Below are positions 25,333-33,237 of a DNA stretch of 52,767 bases, in pieces (position 1 is the stretch's first letter; each line of letters starts with the position of its first letter). The notes beneath the pieces are model-generated. The model was given only the letters and a program-made list of their open reading frames with translations. It ran no database searches and was not told where the DNA came from. Origin of the DNA: JAFGBM01 sp964564915 (GTDB lineage Bacteria > Actinomycetota > Actinomycetes > Actinomycetales > Demequinaceae); the NCBI GenBank assembly GCA_964564915.1, contig CAZMCU010000006.1, positions 1 through 52,767 on the forward strand, written 5' to 3'. Both the position numbers and the translations under genes were made by a program.

Positions 25333-26454
25333 ATGCCCATCGAAGCCGCGGTACGCGAAGCCCTGTCCACCGTCATCGACCCGGAGATCCGACGCCCGAT
25401 TACCGACCTCGGAATGGTGCGCTCGGTTGACGTCGACGACGCTGGCCGCGCCGTCGTCGGAATCGACCTCACGATCGCCGGTTGCCCACTTCAGGAACGC
25501 ATCGTTTCCGACGTGGAAAGCGCCGTAGGGGCGGTTGAGGGGGTATCGAGCGTCGTCGTCGAACTCGGGGCGATGTCGGAGGAGCAGCGGGAGACCCTGC
25601 GAGCACAATTGCGCGGAGGGGCACCTCAAGCCGTCATCCCCTTCACCCAGCCGGGCAACCTCACTCGCGTCTACGCGGTCGCCTCCGGCAAGGGTGGCGT
25701 GGGGAAGTCCACGGTCACGACGAACCTCGCGGTCGCGATGGCCCAAACGGGACTCAAGGTGGGCGTTCTCGACGCCGACATCTTCGGCTTCTCCATTCCG
25801 CGCATGCTCGGAATCGCGTCGGCTCCGACGCGGCTCGACGATATGCTCCTCCCCCCGATCTCGCACGACGTCAAGGCGGTGTCCATCGGTATGTTCGTTC
25901 CCGAGGGCTCACCGGTGGTGTGGAGGGGTCCCCTCCTCCACCGCGCCGTCGAGCAGTTCCTCGCCGACGTCTTCTGGGGCGACCTCGATGTCCTCCTCCT
26001 CGATCTACCGCCCGGGACCGGTGACGTCGCCATCTCCGTTGCTCAACTGCTTCCCCACTCCGAACTCGTCATCGTGACCACACCGCAAATCACCGCCGCC
26101 GAGGTGGCGGAACGGGCGGGCGCGATCGCCCTACAGACCCACCAACCTGTCGCGGGAGTCATCGAGAACATGGCGTGGCTGGAGCAGGAGGATGGGACGA
26201 GGCTCGAGATCTTCGGGGCTGGCGGTGGCACTCGGGTTGCGGAACGTCTGACCGAAGCCCTCGGGGCTCCCGTTTCGCTCCTGGGTCAGGTCCCCCTCGA
26301 TATCGCGGCTCGGGAGGCAAGCGACGCCGGAACGCCGGTTGTCGTGACGTCTCCCGATTCGCCTTCGTCGAAGGCCTTTTCCGCGATCGCCCAAGCGCTG
26401 GCCACTCGCGCTCGCGGCCTCGCCGGACGCCCCCTCGGGGTCACCCCGGTCTAA
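25333..26454 (+). CDS. mrp: Mrp/ApbC family iron-sulphur carrier P-loop ATPase
   Basis: A 373-residue protein. The N-terminal MIP18/DUF59 domain (about 1-90) contains STVIDPEIRRPITDLGMV. The P-loop domain has the deviant Walker A GKGGVGKST, then DADIFGFSIPRMLGI and LLLDLPPGTGD. Mrp proteins carry and deliver Fe-S clusters. The CxxC pair that many Mrp proteins have after ENM is replaced here by ENMAWLEQEDGTRLEIFG, as I recall for actinobacterial forms, so cluster ligation must differ. Start at 25333 fits the -10 spacing. Flanked on both sides by small membrane-protein genes on the opposite strand. Confidence 0.9.
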   Translation: MPIEAAVREALSTVIDPEIRRPITDLGMVRSVDVDDAGRAVVGIDLTIAGCPLQERIVSDVESAVGAVEGVSSVVVELGAMSEEQRETLRAQLRGGAPQAVIPFTQPGNLTRVYAVASGKGGVGKSTVTTNLAVAMAQTGLKVGVLDADIFGFSIPRMLGIASAPTRLDDMLLPPISHDVKAVSIGMFVPEGSPVVWRGPLLHRAVEQFLADVFWGDLDVLLLDLPPGTGDVAISVAQLLPHSELVIVTTPQITAAEVAERAGAIALQTHQPVAGVIENMAWLEQEDGTRLEIFGAGGGTRVAERLTEALGAPVSLLGQVPLDIAAREASDAGTPVVVTSPDSPSSKAFSAIAQALATRARGLAGRPLGVTPV

Positions 26455-26511
26455 GCCCCCGGCACGCTTCTGGCCCCCCGAACACTCGAACGTCGCTGAA
26501 GAGACGAAAGA

Positions 26512-26538
26512 GCGGGGCGCCCGTTCCGGACGCCCCGC
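26512..26538. terminator. Bidirectional terminator between mrp and the membrane-protein gene
   Basis: An 8-bp stem (GCGGGGCG with CGCCCCGC) continues after one mismatch into CCG/CGG with a 3-nt loop. It sits between convergent genes ending at 26454 and 26560. Confidence 0.6.
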
Positions 26539-26559
26539 CCCTCAATCGTGCAGAGTCTG

Positions 26560-27030
26560 CTAGATCTTGATCATCGTCCCGAGCTTGACGCACGCGGCGG
26601 CGATCGCAGCGAGGACGACCGTCCCGATGCTCACGGCAATGCCGGAGCCATCGTTCAGGGTGATGCCCGCTGAGTTCAGGGTTTGCAGGAGAGCGCTGTC
26701 GATCGCAGTGTGTTGAATGTACGCGGTCATCATCATCTCGGCCCACATAACCGTAATCACTCCGAGGCCACCGGCGACCCACAGAATCGACGGCTTGATA
26801 TCCTTAGCGAGGATCCCCACTGCAACCCCCATGAGGGCCGCAAGAACAAGCAACTCGACGATGAACAGCAGCGAGCTCTTGGGCTCACCGGTCATCATGT
26901 CGAACGACTGCTTGAGGATGTACCCCCACAGGAGCGCGAGGATGACGGCGACGATCAGACCGCCCATCACGACACCGACGACACCCTGCTTCGGAAGGAT
27001 CCCAAGGACCTTCTTCTCGGCTTTCGCCAT
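26560..27030 (-). CDS. Uncharacterised four-helix membrane protein
   Basis: A 156-residue protein I do not recognise. A short basic start (MAKAEKKVLGILPKQ) is followed by about four hydrophobic segments: 17-40 (VVGVVMGGLIVAVILALLWG), 53-74, 81-103 and 130-150. A polar, Met-rich stretch (AEMMMTAYIQHT) lies between the third and fourth. It has an excellent ribosome site (AAAGGAGAT, 6 nt before ATG), stronger than most genes here, suggesting high expression. It resembles in size and helix spacing the frameshifted gene on the other side of mrp. An assembly gap lies just upstream of its start. Confidence 0.75.
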   Translation of the reverse strand: MAKAEKKVLGILPKQGVVGVVMGGLIVAVILALLWGYILKQSFDMMTGEPKSSLLFIVELLVLAALMGVAVGILAKDIKPSILWVAGGLGVITVMWAEMMMTAYIQHTAIDSALLQTLNSAGITLNDGSGIAVSIGTVVLAAIAAACVKLGTMIKI

Positions 27031-27040
27031 TGAAATCTCC

Positions 27041-27250
27041 TTTGATGTAGATCTCGTAACCCCCGGCTATCGGAGGCACGTGCCCATCATGGCACNNNNN
27101 NNNNNNNNNNNNNNNNNNNNNNNNNNNNNNNNNNNNNNNNNNNNNNNNNNNNNNNNNNNNNNNNNNNNNNNNNNNNNNNNNNNNNNNNNNNNNNNTTTGA
27201 TGTAGATCTCGTAACCCCCGGCTATCGGAGGCACGTGCCCATCATGGCAC
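27041..27250. other. Assembly gap: 100 N flanked by identical 55-bp sequences
   Basis: N run at 27096-27195. Bases 27041-27095 recur exactly at 27196-27250. It lies in the intergenic region between the membrane-protein gene and galK, so promoter positions here are uncertain. The duplicated stretch contains the 10-bp palindrome GGCACGTGCC (27075-27084). Confidence 0.9.
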
Positions 27251-27328
27251 GGCATGCCGAAAAGGTCACGAGAAGATAACGCTCGTGTTTTACGCTGGAG
27301 CGGGTAGCATGCGCTGCGCAACGCTGGC

Positions 27329-28564
27329 ATGATGAGCCCGATGAGCGAAACGGCGTCCGGGCCTGAATGGTACGAGCCATGGGCGCGGGAACACGGTGAC
27401 GCCAAAGCCTCCGGGGCGTTCCGGGAACACTTCGGAACGGCACCTCAGGGGGTCTGGTCCGCCGCCGGGAGGGTCAACCTCATCGGCGAACACACCGACT
27501 ACAGCAACGGGCTCTGCCTGCCGACCGTCCTGCGACACCGGACCTTCGTCGCGGCTTCCGCGCGCGACGACGACATGCTCGAAATCGTTTCCGACGCTGG
27601 CACGGCGTTCGACGGCCCGGGAACGCGGTGGAGCGCACGACTCGACGACATTTCGCCGGAGACGGCCGCCGGGTGGCCGGTGTACCCCGCAGGAGTGGCG
27701 TGGGCCCTACGGGAGCGGGGATACGACGGGCCGGGTCTCAACCTCGCCATCACCTCGTGCGTGCCCTTGGGTGCCGGTCTCGCCTCATCCGGGGCCGTGA
27801 CGTGTGCCACCGCCCGGGCAATCAACGATGTGTGGCGCCTCTCCCTCGACAGCAAAGCCGCGAGGGTCGAACTCGCGGAGGCGGCGATCGACGCGGAAAA
27901 CCTCGTCGCCCAAACCCCGACCGGGGGCCTCGACCAATACACCTCGCTCTTCTGCCCCGAGGGTTCGGTTATCGAAATCGACTTCGCTACCTCTCCCCCC
28001 GCGATTCGCGAAGCACCGCTGTACTTCCCCGACTACGGACTCGTCCTCCTCGTCATCGACACTCGAACAACCCATCACCTGACGGACGGGAGGTACGCGG
28101 AGCGTTACCGCGAGTGCCAGGCGGCAGCCGACGCCCTCGGCGTGACGAAACTGAGGGAAGTAGCGGACGACCCTCACGGCATGGCACGCGTCGAAGCGAT
28201 GACCGACCCCGTTCTCAAGAAGCGCGCCCGCCACGTCGTCAGCGAAATCGATCGCGTCCGGCAAGTGTCGGCGGAGCTTGCGGGAACGGGACCCGCCCAT
28301 GAGCGCTTCGTCGAGGTCGGGAGGCACATCTACCGCTCCCACACGTCGCTCGCTGTTGACTTCGAGGTCAGTTGTCCCGAACTCGATCTTGCCGTGAACG
28401 CGGCGTGGACGAGCGGCGCCCTGGGGGCGAGGCTCGTGGGTGCCGGATTCGGAGGTGCCGCCATCGCCCTGATCCGCCGAACCCAAATGGACGCGACGGC
28501 TCGGGTCATCGATCGCAGCTTCAGCGAGGCGGGGTTGCCGCGACCCCGATTCCTCCACCTCTAG
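27329..28564 (+). CDS. galK: Galactokinase GalK
   Basis: A 411-residue GHMP kinase that phosphorylates galactose at C1 in the Leloir pathway. The galactokinase signature GRVNLIGEHTDYSNG (about 48-62) identifies it. The ATP-binding motif 2 is PLGAGLASSGA, slightly different from the usual GLSSSA. The catalytic Asp is in GGLDQYTSL, and motif 3 is GARLVGAGFGGAAIAL near the C-terminus. galT, galE and a galactose transporter are not next to it. Start uncertain: ATG at 27329, 27332 or 27341; the last has CATGAT 7 nt upstream. It ends 15 bp from the convergent xthA. Confidence 0.92.
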   Translation: MMSPMSETASGPEWYEPWAREHGDAKASGAFREHFGTAPQGVWSAAGRVNLIGEHTDYSNGLCLPTVLRHRTFVAASARDDDMLEIVSDAGTAFDGPGTRWSARLDDISPETAAGWPVYPAGVAWALRERGYDGPGLNLAITSCVPLGAGLASSGAVTCATARAINDVWRLSLDSKAARVELAEAAIDAENLVAQTPTGGLDQYTSLFCPEGSVIEIDFATSPPAIREAPLYFPDYGLVLLVIDTRTTHHLTDGRYAERYRECQAAADALGVTKLREVADDPHGMARVEAMTDPVLKKRARHVVSEIDRVRQVSAELAGTGPAHERFVEVGRHIYRSHTSLAVDFEVSCPELDLAVNAAWTSGALGARLVGAGFGGAAIALIRRTQMDATARVIDRSFSEAGLPRPRFLHL

Positions 28565-28579
28565 GAGTTCCTTCCGGAC

Positions 28580-29377
28580 CTACCCGAGGTCGTAATCGAC
28601 CACGAGCGGGGCGTGGTCACTCCATCGCGTGTCCCACGTCGGCGCCCTCGGGACGACCGCCTCGCGGGCCAACGAGGCTAGGGGGCGCGTCGCGAACTGG
28701 TAGTCGATGCGCCACCCGACGTCGTTGTCGAACGCCTTTCCTCGTTGCGACCACCACGTGTACGGCCCGTCCCGATCCCCGGCCAGCATTCGGTGAACGT
28801 CGACCCACCCCGCCTCGACCCACCGATCGAGGTACGCGCGTTCTTCCGGAAGCACTCCCGCGGACTTGAGGTTGGCCTTCCAGTTCTTGATGTCGGCATT
28901 CGTGTGGGCGATGTTCAGGTCTCCCGCGACCACGACGCGTTCGTGCGCCCCCGCAAGGAAAGCCAGGCGCGCCGTCGCTCGTTCGAGGAAGGCGTACTTA
29001 TCGTCCATCGATGGCGTGCCCACCGTCCCGGAGTGGAGGTAGACGGACACCACCCGCACTTGGCCGGTAGCCGTCTCGATGGTCGCCTCGACCCACCGAC
29101 CCGTGTGGGTCGGCTCGACTGCTCCCGCGGGATCGGCGAGACCGATGACGATATCGCCCAACGGGGAGCGGGAGGCGATCGCCGCCCCCGCACGGCCGGC
29201 GAAGGCGGACTCGTCGTGGGCAACGTTCCACCCGCCCATGAGTTCCCTCAGGATCGCGTCGGGTGCCCGTACTTCCTGCAAACACGCGACCTCGACTCCC
29301 GAGGATTCGAACCACTCGCGTCCACCCTTGCGCCACGCGGCACGCACCCCATTGACGTTGACCGTTGCGATGCGCAC
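28580..29377 (-). CDS. xthA: Exodeoxyribonuclease III / AP endonuclease
   Basis: A 265-residue EEP-family nuclease that cuts at abasic sites and trims 3' ends in base excision repair. Visible motifs are TVNVNGVRAA (metal-binding Asn), CLQEVRAP (Glu), YLHSGT, GDLNIAHTNADIKNWK (Asp and Asn of the active site), GWRIDYQFA and the C-terminal RWSDHAPLVV with catalytic Asp-His. GTG start at 29377, 21 nt behind the folD stop and preceded by GGACGGGG. It is probably the third gene of the glyA-folD-xthA transcript, which puts a DNA-repair enzyme under the ZTP riboswitch. Confidence 0.92.
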   Translation of the reverse strand: MRIATVNVNGVRAAWRKGGREWFESSGVEVACLQEVRAPDAILRELMGGWNVAHDESAFAGRAGAAIASRSPLGDIVIGLADPAGAVEPTHTGRWVEATIETATGQVRVVSVYLHSGTVGTPSMDDKYAFLERATARLAFLAGAHERVVVAGDLNIAHTNADIKNWKANLKSAGVLPEERAYLDRWVEAGWVDVHRMLAGDRDGPYTWWSQRGKAFDNDVGWRIDYQFATRPLASLAREAVVPRAPTWDTRWSDHAPLVVDYDLG

Positions 29378-29398
29378 GCCGATTCCCCGTCCGTCCCG

Positions 29399-30280
29399 TT
29401 ACCTCGCGGCGCGCTCCGCCATCTCGACGACGTTCTCGAGGAGCATCGCGCGAGTCATTGGCCCGACGCCGCCGGGGTTGGGCGAGAACCACGCCGCCTT
29501 GTCTCGCGCAGCCGCCTCGATGTCTCCCGCGACCTGGCTCTTACCCGTCGCCGGGTCCGTCACCCTGCTCACCCCAACGTCGATGAGAATGACCCCGTGC
29601 TTGACCATGTCCGCCGTCACGATCCCGGGGACACCCGCTGCCGCGATGACCACGTCGGCTCGCCTGGTGTGCTCGGCGAGGTCGCGCGTACCGGTGTGGC
29701 ACAAGGTGACGGTTGCGTTGACAGCCTTGCGGGTGAGAAGCAAGCCAATGCTTCGCCCGACCGTCGTCCCCCTCCCGATGACGACAATGTCGGCACCGCG
29801 AAGCGAAACCCCGTGCCTCTCGATCAACTCGATGATGCCCCGCGGCGTGCACGGCAACGGCGACGAGATGGCCTCGCTCACCCGGAGGACCAGTCGACCG
29901 AGGTTGGTCGGGTGGAGCCCATCCGCGTCCTTGTCGGGATCGACCATCTCCAGCATCTGGTTGGTCGCCACGCCGTCGGGGAGGGGCAACTGCACGATGA
30001 AGCCCGTACAAGCGGGGTTGGCGTTGAGCCGCCCGATCGCGGCCTCGATGTCGGCCTGCGCGGCCGTATCGGGCAGATCCTCGCGAATGGACGCGATGCC
30101 GACCTCGGCACAGTCGGCGTGTTTGCCGTTGACGTACCACGTAGAGCCGGGGTCGTCCCCGACGAGGAGCGTGCCCAGGCCGGGCACGATTCCCTTCGCC
30201 GCCAAGGCTGTGACCCGTTCCGTCAACTCCGCCTTGATCGCGGCAGCCGTGGCCTTACCATCGAGAATGTGCGCGGTCAC
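29399..30280 (-). CDS. folD: Bifunctional methylene-THF dehydrogenase / methenyl-THF cyclohydrolase FolD
   Basis: A 293-residue enzyme converting 5,10-methylene-THF to 10-formyl-THF. The catalytic Lys is in YVNGKHADC. GFIVQLPLP, the NADP-binding VVIGRGTTVGRS, VDVGVSRV and the C-terminal PNPGGVGPMT are FolD signatures. GTG start at 30280 (VTAHILDGKATAAAIKAEL) with AAGG upstream; longer in-frame starts fall inside glyA. It follows glyA by 11 nt, so the two enzymes that make and oxidise methylene-THF are made together. Confidence 0.94.
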   Translation of the reverse strand: MTAHILDGKATAAAIKAELTERVTALAAKGIVPGLGTLLVGDDPGSTWYVNGKHADCAEVGIASIREDLPDTAAQADIEAAIGRLNANPACTGFIVQLPLPDGVATNQMLEMVDPDKDADGLHPTNLGRLVLRVSEAISSPLPCTPRGIIELIERHGVSLRGADIVVIGRGTTVGRSIGLLLTRKAVNATVTLCHTGTRDLAEHTRRADVVIAAAGVPGIVTADMVKHGVILIDVGVSRVTDPATGKSQVAGDIEAAARDKAAWFSPNPGGVGPMTRAMLLENVVEMAERAAR

Positions 30281-30291
30281 GTCGCCTTCCC

Positions 30292-31599
30292 CTACTGCTG
30301 AAGGCCGGGGTAGAGCGGGAACTCCTGAGCCAACTGGGCGACCCGAGCCCGGAGCGCCTCGACGTCGGCCCCTCCCTTGAGGGCGGTCGCGATAATGTCG
30401 GCCGTCTCCGTGAACTCCTTCGCACCGAAGCCGCGCGTCGCGAGAGCCGGGGTGCCGATGCGCACGCCGGACGTGACGGCCGGGGGTCGCGGGTCGAACG
30501 GCACGGCGTTGCGGTTGATCGTGATCCCGCACTCCTCGAGGAGTTCCTGAGCCTGCTTGCCGTCGAGCGGAGAGTTGCGCAGGTCGACGAGCACGAGGTG
30601 CACGTCCGTCCCGCCCGTCAGGAGCGACACGCCAGCTTCGACAACGTCGGGGGAGCTCAGCCTCTCGGCGAGGATCGTCGCACCCTCCAGCACGCGGCGC
30701 TGGCGCTCCTTGAACTCCTCACCCGCTGCGATCTTGAAGGCGACGGCTTTCGCCGCGATGACGTGCATGAGCGGGCCACCCTGCTGACCGGGGAAGACGG
30801 CCGAGTTCAACGCCTTCGCGTACGTGTCGTCCCGCGCGACAATGAAGCCGGAGCGGGGACCGCCGATGGTCTTGTGGACGGTCGAGGACACGACGTCGGA
30901 GTGGGGAACGGGCGAGGGGTGCAGCCCCGCCGCGACGAGCCCAGCAAAGTGCGCCATGTCGGTCCACAACTTGGCACCCACCTCGTCCGCAACGGAACGG
31001 AACGCTGCGAAATCCAAGGTGCGGGGATAGGCGGACCAGCCCGCGATGATGACGTCCGGTCGCTCGGCGAGGGCCTTGGCGCGAACCTGGTCCATGTCGA
31101 TGCGGAACGTTTCCGGGTCTACCTCGTACGCGGTGACCTGGTAGAGCTTGCCCGAGAAGTTGATCTTCATCCCGTGCGTGAGGTGACCACCGTGGGCGAG
31201 GCTCAGCCCCATGATCTTGTCGCCGGGGTTGATGAGCGCGTGGAGCACCGCGGCGTTGGCCGTCGCCCCGGAATGCGGCTGGACGTTGGCGAATTCCGCC
31301 TCGAAGAGGCTCTTGGCGCGGGCGATCGCCAACTCCTCGGCGATGTCCACCTGATCGCAGCCACCGTAGTAGCGCCTGCCGGGGTACCCTTCGGCGTACT
31401 TGTTGGTCAGCACGCTGCCTTGAGCCTGAAGCACGGCACGGGGGACGAAGTTCTCGGACGCGATCATCTCGAGCGTCCCGCGCTGGCGGTTGAGTTCACC
31501 GTCGAGAACGGCGGCGATCTCAGGGTCGATGTCCTGGAGTGACGCGTTCATGACGGCGGCTGTGGTCGTAGCGGCGGTGGCCTTGGGTTTCGTGGTCAT
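30292..31599 (-). CDS. glyA: Serine hydroxymethyltransferase GlyA
   Basis: A PLP enzyme of 435 residues that turns serine and THF into glycine and 5,10-methylene-THF. LEMIASENFVP, YAEGYPGRRYYGGC and SGATANAAV are typical. The PLP-binding lysine is in STVHKTIGGPRSG (family consensus THKTLRGPRGG). I start at the ATG at 31599 behind GAGGG. A second ATG at 31551 (MNASLQDIDPEIAAVL) would drop an Ala/Thr-rich leader. A ZTP riboswitch lies upstream, so expression should rise when ZTP/ZMP accumulates because 10-formyl-THF is short. First gene of glyA-folD-xthA. Confidence 0.94.
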   Translation of the reverse strand: MTTKPKATAATTTAAVMNASLQDIDPEIAAVLDGELNRQRGTLEMIASENFVPRAVLQAQGSVLTNKYAEGYPGRRYYGGCDQVDIAEELAIARAKSLFEAEFANVQPHSGATANAAVLHALINPGDKIMGLSLAHGGHLTHGMKINFSGKLYQVTAYEVDPETFRIDMDQVRAKALAERPDVIIAGWSAYPRTLDFAAFRSVADEVGAKLWTDMAHFAGLVAAGLHPSPVPHSDVVSSTVHKTIGGPRSGFIVARDDTYAKALNSAVFPGQQGGPLMHVIAAKAVAFKIAAGEEFKERQRRVLEGATILAERLSSPDVVEAGVSLLTGGTDVHLVLVDLRNSPLDGKQAQELLEECGITINRNAVPFDPRPPAVTSGVRIGTPALATRGFGAKEFTETADIIATALKGGADVEALRARVAQLAQEFPLYPGLQQ

Positions 31600-31615
31600 G
31601 TCATCCCTCACTCGA

Positions 31616-31635
31616 GGCGGCCCGGGCGGCCGCCG
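31616..31635 (-). promoter_or_regulatory. GC hairpin between riboswitch and glyA (possible expression platform)
   Basis: On the minus strand GGCGGC, a CG-rich loop, and GCCGCC can pair just downstream of the ZTP aptamer and just before the glyA ribosome site. It has no T tract, so it may act on translation or on a Rho-type step. The role is inferred from position only. Confidence 0.35.
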
Positions 31636-31656
31636 GCTTTCGAATCCGGTGACCAT

Positions 31657-31731
31657 GGCCCAGGCGGACGACCATCAGTCGAGTCCCGTCGCTTCCCCGT
31701 GGTGACCCACTTCGCCAGTCGCGACGCGGTC
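31657..31731 (-). promoter_or_regulatory. ZTP (pfl) riboswitch upstream of glyA-folD-xthA
   Basis: On the minus strand the segment carries both conserved cores of the ZTP/pfl aptamer. The 5' part is CGCGACTGGCGAAGTGGG followed by TCACCACGGGGAAGCGA. After a variable linker comes the 3' part, CCGCCTGGGC. These can form the known pseudoknot. The class binds ZTP and ZMP (AICAR monophosphate) and typically controls glyA, folD, purH and related one-carbon genes. Its target here is exactly of that kind. A TAGACT -10 lies immediately upstream. Confidence 0.9.
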
Positions 31732-31737
31732 AGTCTA
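31732..31737 (-). promoter_or_regulatory. -10 box of the glyA operon
   Basis: TAGACT on the minus strand immediately before the ZTP aptamer, so that the transcript would begin at the 5' edge of the riboswitch. Confidence 0.5.
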
Positions 31738-31740
31738 CCG

Positions 31741-32274
31741 TCAGTTTTCGCCCCGCACCACGATGTCGTCCTCGTCGTCGACGATGTTGCCGGCTTCCAG
31801 CACCTTGCGGAGGTAGGCGTAGGTGAGATCGCCAAAAACCTGGTCGAACTGGTGCTCGTAGCCCGCCTTGTTGTACAGGGCGATGTTGTGCCGCGAGTTC
31901 TGCCCCGTGAAGACCCAGACCTCCTTGGTCTTCTCCGGCAAGTACTCCAATATGGCGAAAAGAAGCTTGGTGCCGATGCCGTGACCCTGGACGTCGGGAG
32001 CGACGGCGAGCCGACCGATCGTGGCCTTCTCCCCTTCGACGCCCACGCGAATGGTCCCCACAAGCCTAGGACCCCTCCACGCTCCGAGCGTAATGATCCC
32101 CGGCGCCTCCAGGTCGGCCGCGAGTTCCTCCAGGGTTTGGGTCAGCGCGGGAAGGTGGGCGTCGTTGTACAGTTGCGCCTCGGTCACGAAGGCCGCTCGC
32201 CGAAGCGTAAACAGTTCCCCGACGTGCTCGACGCCCACGCGCTCGATCCGGACGTCGTCCTCCACCTCTTCCAT
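31741..32274 (-). CDS. GNAT family N-acetyltransferase
   Basis: A 177-residue single-domain GNAT protein. Acetyl-CoA binding motif A is visible as LAVAPDVQGHGIGTKLL (about 103-119), with the Q-x-x-G-x-G signature. The conserved end NIALYNKAGYEHQ follows. An acidic C-terminus (DDEDDIVV) is unusual but not diagnostic. The substrate cannot be told from sequence. ATG at 32274 has CACGAT exactly 6 nt upstream, a possible weak leaderless -10. It ends 4 bp before the glyA promoter and is divergent from purU. Confidence 0.85.
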   Translation of the reverse strand: MEEVEDDVRIERVGVEHVGELFTLRRAAFVTEAQLYNDAHLPALTQTLEELAADLEAPGIITLGAWRGPRLVGTIRVGVEGEKATIGRLAVAPDVQGHGIGTKLLFAILEYLPEKTKEVWVFTGQNSRHNIALYNKAGYEHQFDQVFGDLTYAYLRKVLEAGNIVDDEDDIVVRGEN

Positions 32275-32280
32275 GCCTCT

Positions 32281-32286
32281 ATCGTG
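32281..32286 (-). promoter_or_regulatory. Possible weak -10, leaderless promoter of the GNAT gene
   Basis: CACGAT on the minus strand, 6 nt before the ATG at 32274; first base deviates from TANNNT. Confidence 0.3.
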
Positions 32287-32310
32287 TCAGGTTTTCGGGC
32301 CCATTCGGAC

Positions 32311-32316
32311 TACCCT
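32311..32316 (+). promoter_or_regulatory. -10 box, leaderless promoter of purU
   Basis: TACCCT followed by exactly 6 nt (GGCTTC) and the GTG at 32323. Confidence 0.55.
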
Positions 32317-32322
32317 GGCTTC

Positions 32323-33186
32323 GTGTCCCCGCATAAGTCTGACGGCACCGCCTGGGTCCTGAGCCTCTCGTGCCCCGACGGCCCCGGCATCGTCCATGCC
32401 GTGTCCGGTGCGCTCGCCGACCACGGCGGCAACATCACGGAATCGCAGCAATTCGGAGATGCGGACACCGGCCTCTTCTTCATGCGGGTCGAGGTGACGT
32501 CTCCCGCACCCCGAGAGGAACTCGTCCCCGCGCTCGCCGCGCTCGCCGATCGGTTCGATATGACGTGGCAACTCGATCGGGCGGGGCGGTCCATGAGAAC
32601 CCTCCTACTCGTTTCTACCGCAGCCCACTGCGCGAACGACCTGCTGTTCCGGGAACGCGAAGGAACGCTTCCCGTCGACATCGTCGGCGTCGCGGGGAAC
32701 CACACCAATCTTGAGGACCTCGCCCGGTTCTACGGGAAGGCGTTCCACCACATTCCCGTCACGCCAGACGCCAAGGCGGAAGCCGAGGCTAGGCTGCTCG
32801 CCTTGGTCGACGAACTCGACATCGAACTCGTGGTTCTCGCCCGCTACATGCAAATCCTCTCTCCGGGTTTGTGCGAGGCCCTCGCTGGACGCGCGATCAA
32901 CATCCACCACTCGTTCCTGCCGAGTTTCAAGGGTGCGCGCCCGTACCTTCAGGCCCACGACCGAGGGGTCAAGCTCATCGGTGCGACCGCCCACTACGTC
33001 ACCAACGACCTCGACGAAGGCCCCATCATCGAGCAAGACGTCGAGCGCGTCGATCACACCTTCACGCCGGAAGCCCTGGCCGCAACGGGTGCCGACCTGG
33101 AGCGTCGGGCCCTCTCGCGTGCGGTCCGGTGGCACGCCGAGCATCGGGTGCTCCTCAACGGCCACCGGACCATCGTCTTCCGCTAG
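32323..33186 (+). CDS. purU: Formyltetrahydrofolate deformylase PurU
   Basis: A 287-residue enzyme that hydrolyses 10-formyl-THF to formate and THF, balancing the one-carbon pool. The N-terminal ACT domain (SCPDGPGIVHAVSGALADHGG) may sense methionine or glycine. The C-terminal formyltransferase-like domain has NIHHSFLPSFKGARPY and GATAHYVTNDLDEGPIIEQD, which supply the Asn-His-Asp triad. GTG start at 32323 is set by the leaderless -10. A longer open frame upstream is antisense to the GNAT gene and not protein-like. Next to the glyA operon, whose product it consumes. Confidence 0.93.
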   Translation: MSPHKSDGTAWVLSLSCPDGPGIVHAVSGALADHGGNITESQQFGDADTGLFFMRVEVTSPAPREELVPALAALADRFDMTWQLDRAGRSMRTLLLVSTAAHCANDLLFREREGTLPVDIVGVAGNHTNLEDLARFYGKAFHHIPVTPDAKAEAEARLLALVDELDIELVVLARYMQILSPGLCEALAGRAINIHHSFLPSFKGARPYLQAHDRGVKLIGATAHYVTNDLDEGPIIEQDVERVDHTFTPEALAATGADLERRALSRAVRWHAEHRVLLNGHRTIVFR

Positions 33187-33237
33187 ATGGCCCAATCCCC
33201 GCGTCGCCCGAATGAAGAGTCGGCCACCGGCTACTTC

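Noticed and set aside
25333..26454. Missing CxxC in Mrp as an unusual loss
   Set aside because: Actinobacterial Mrp proteins commonly lack this pair, so it is not specific to this genome.
28745..30301. 518-residue plus-strand frame over xthA and folD
   Set aside because: Spans two complete genes on the other strand and has no protein-like motif.
31636..31652. T-loop-like TTCGAATCC next to the glyA leader
   Set aside because: It has no cloverleaf around it; the region is explained by the ZTP riboswitch and its downstream hairpin.
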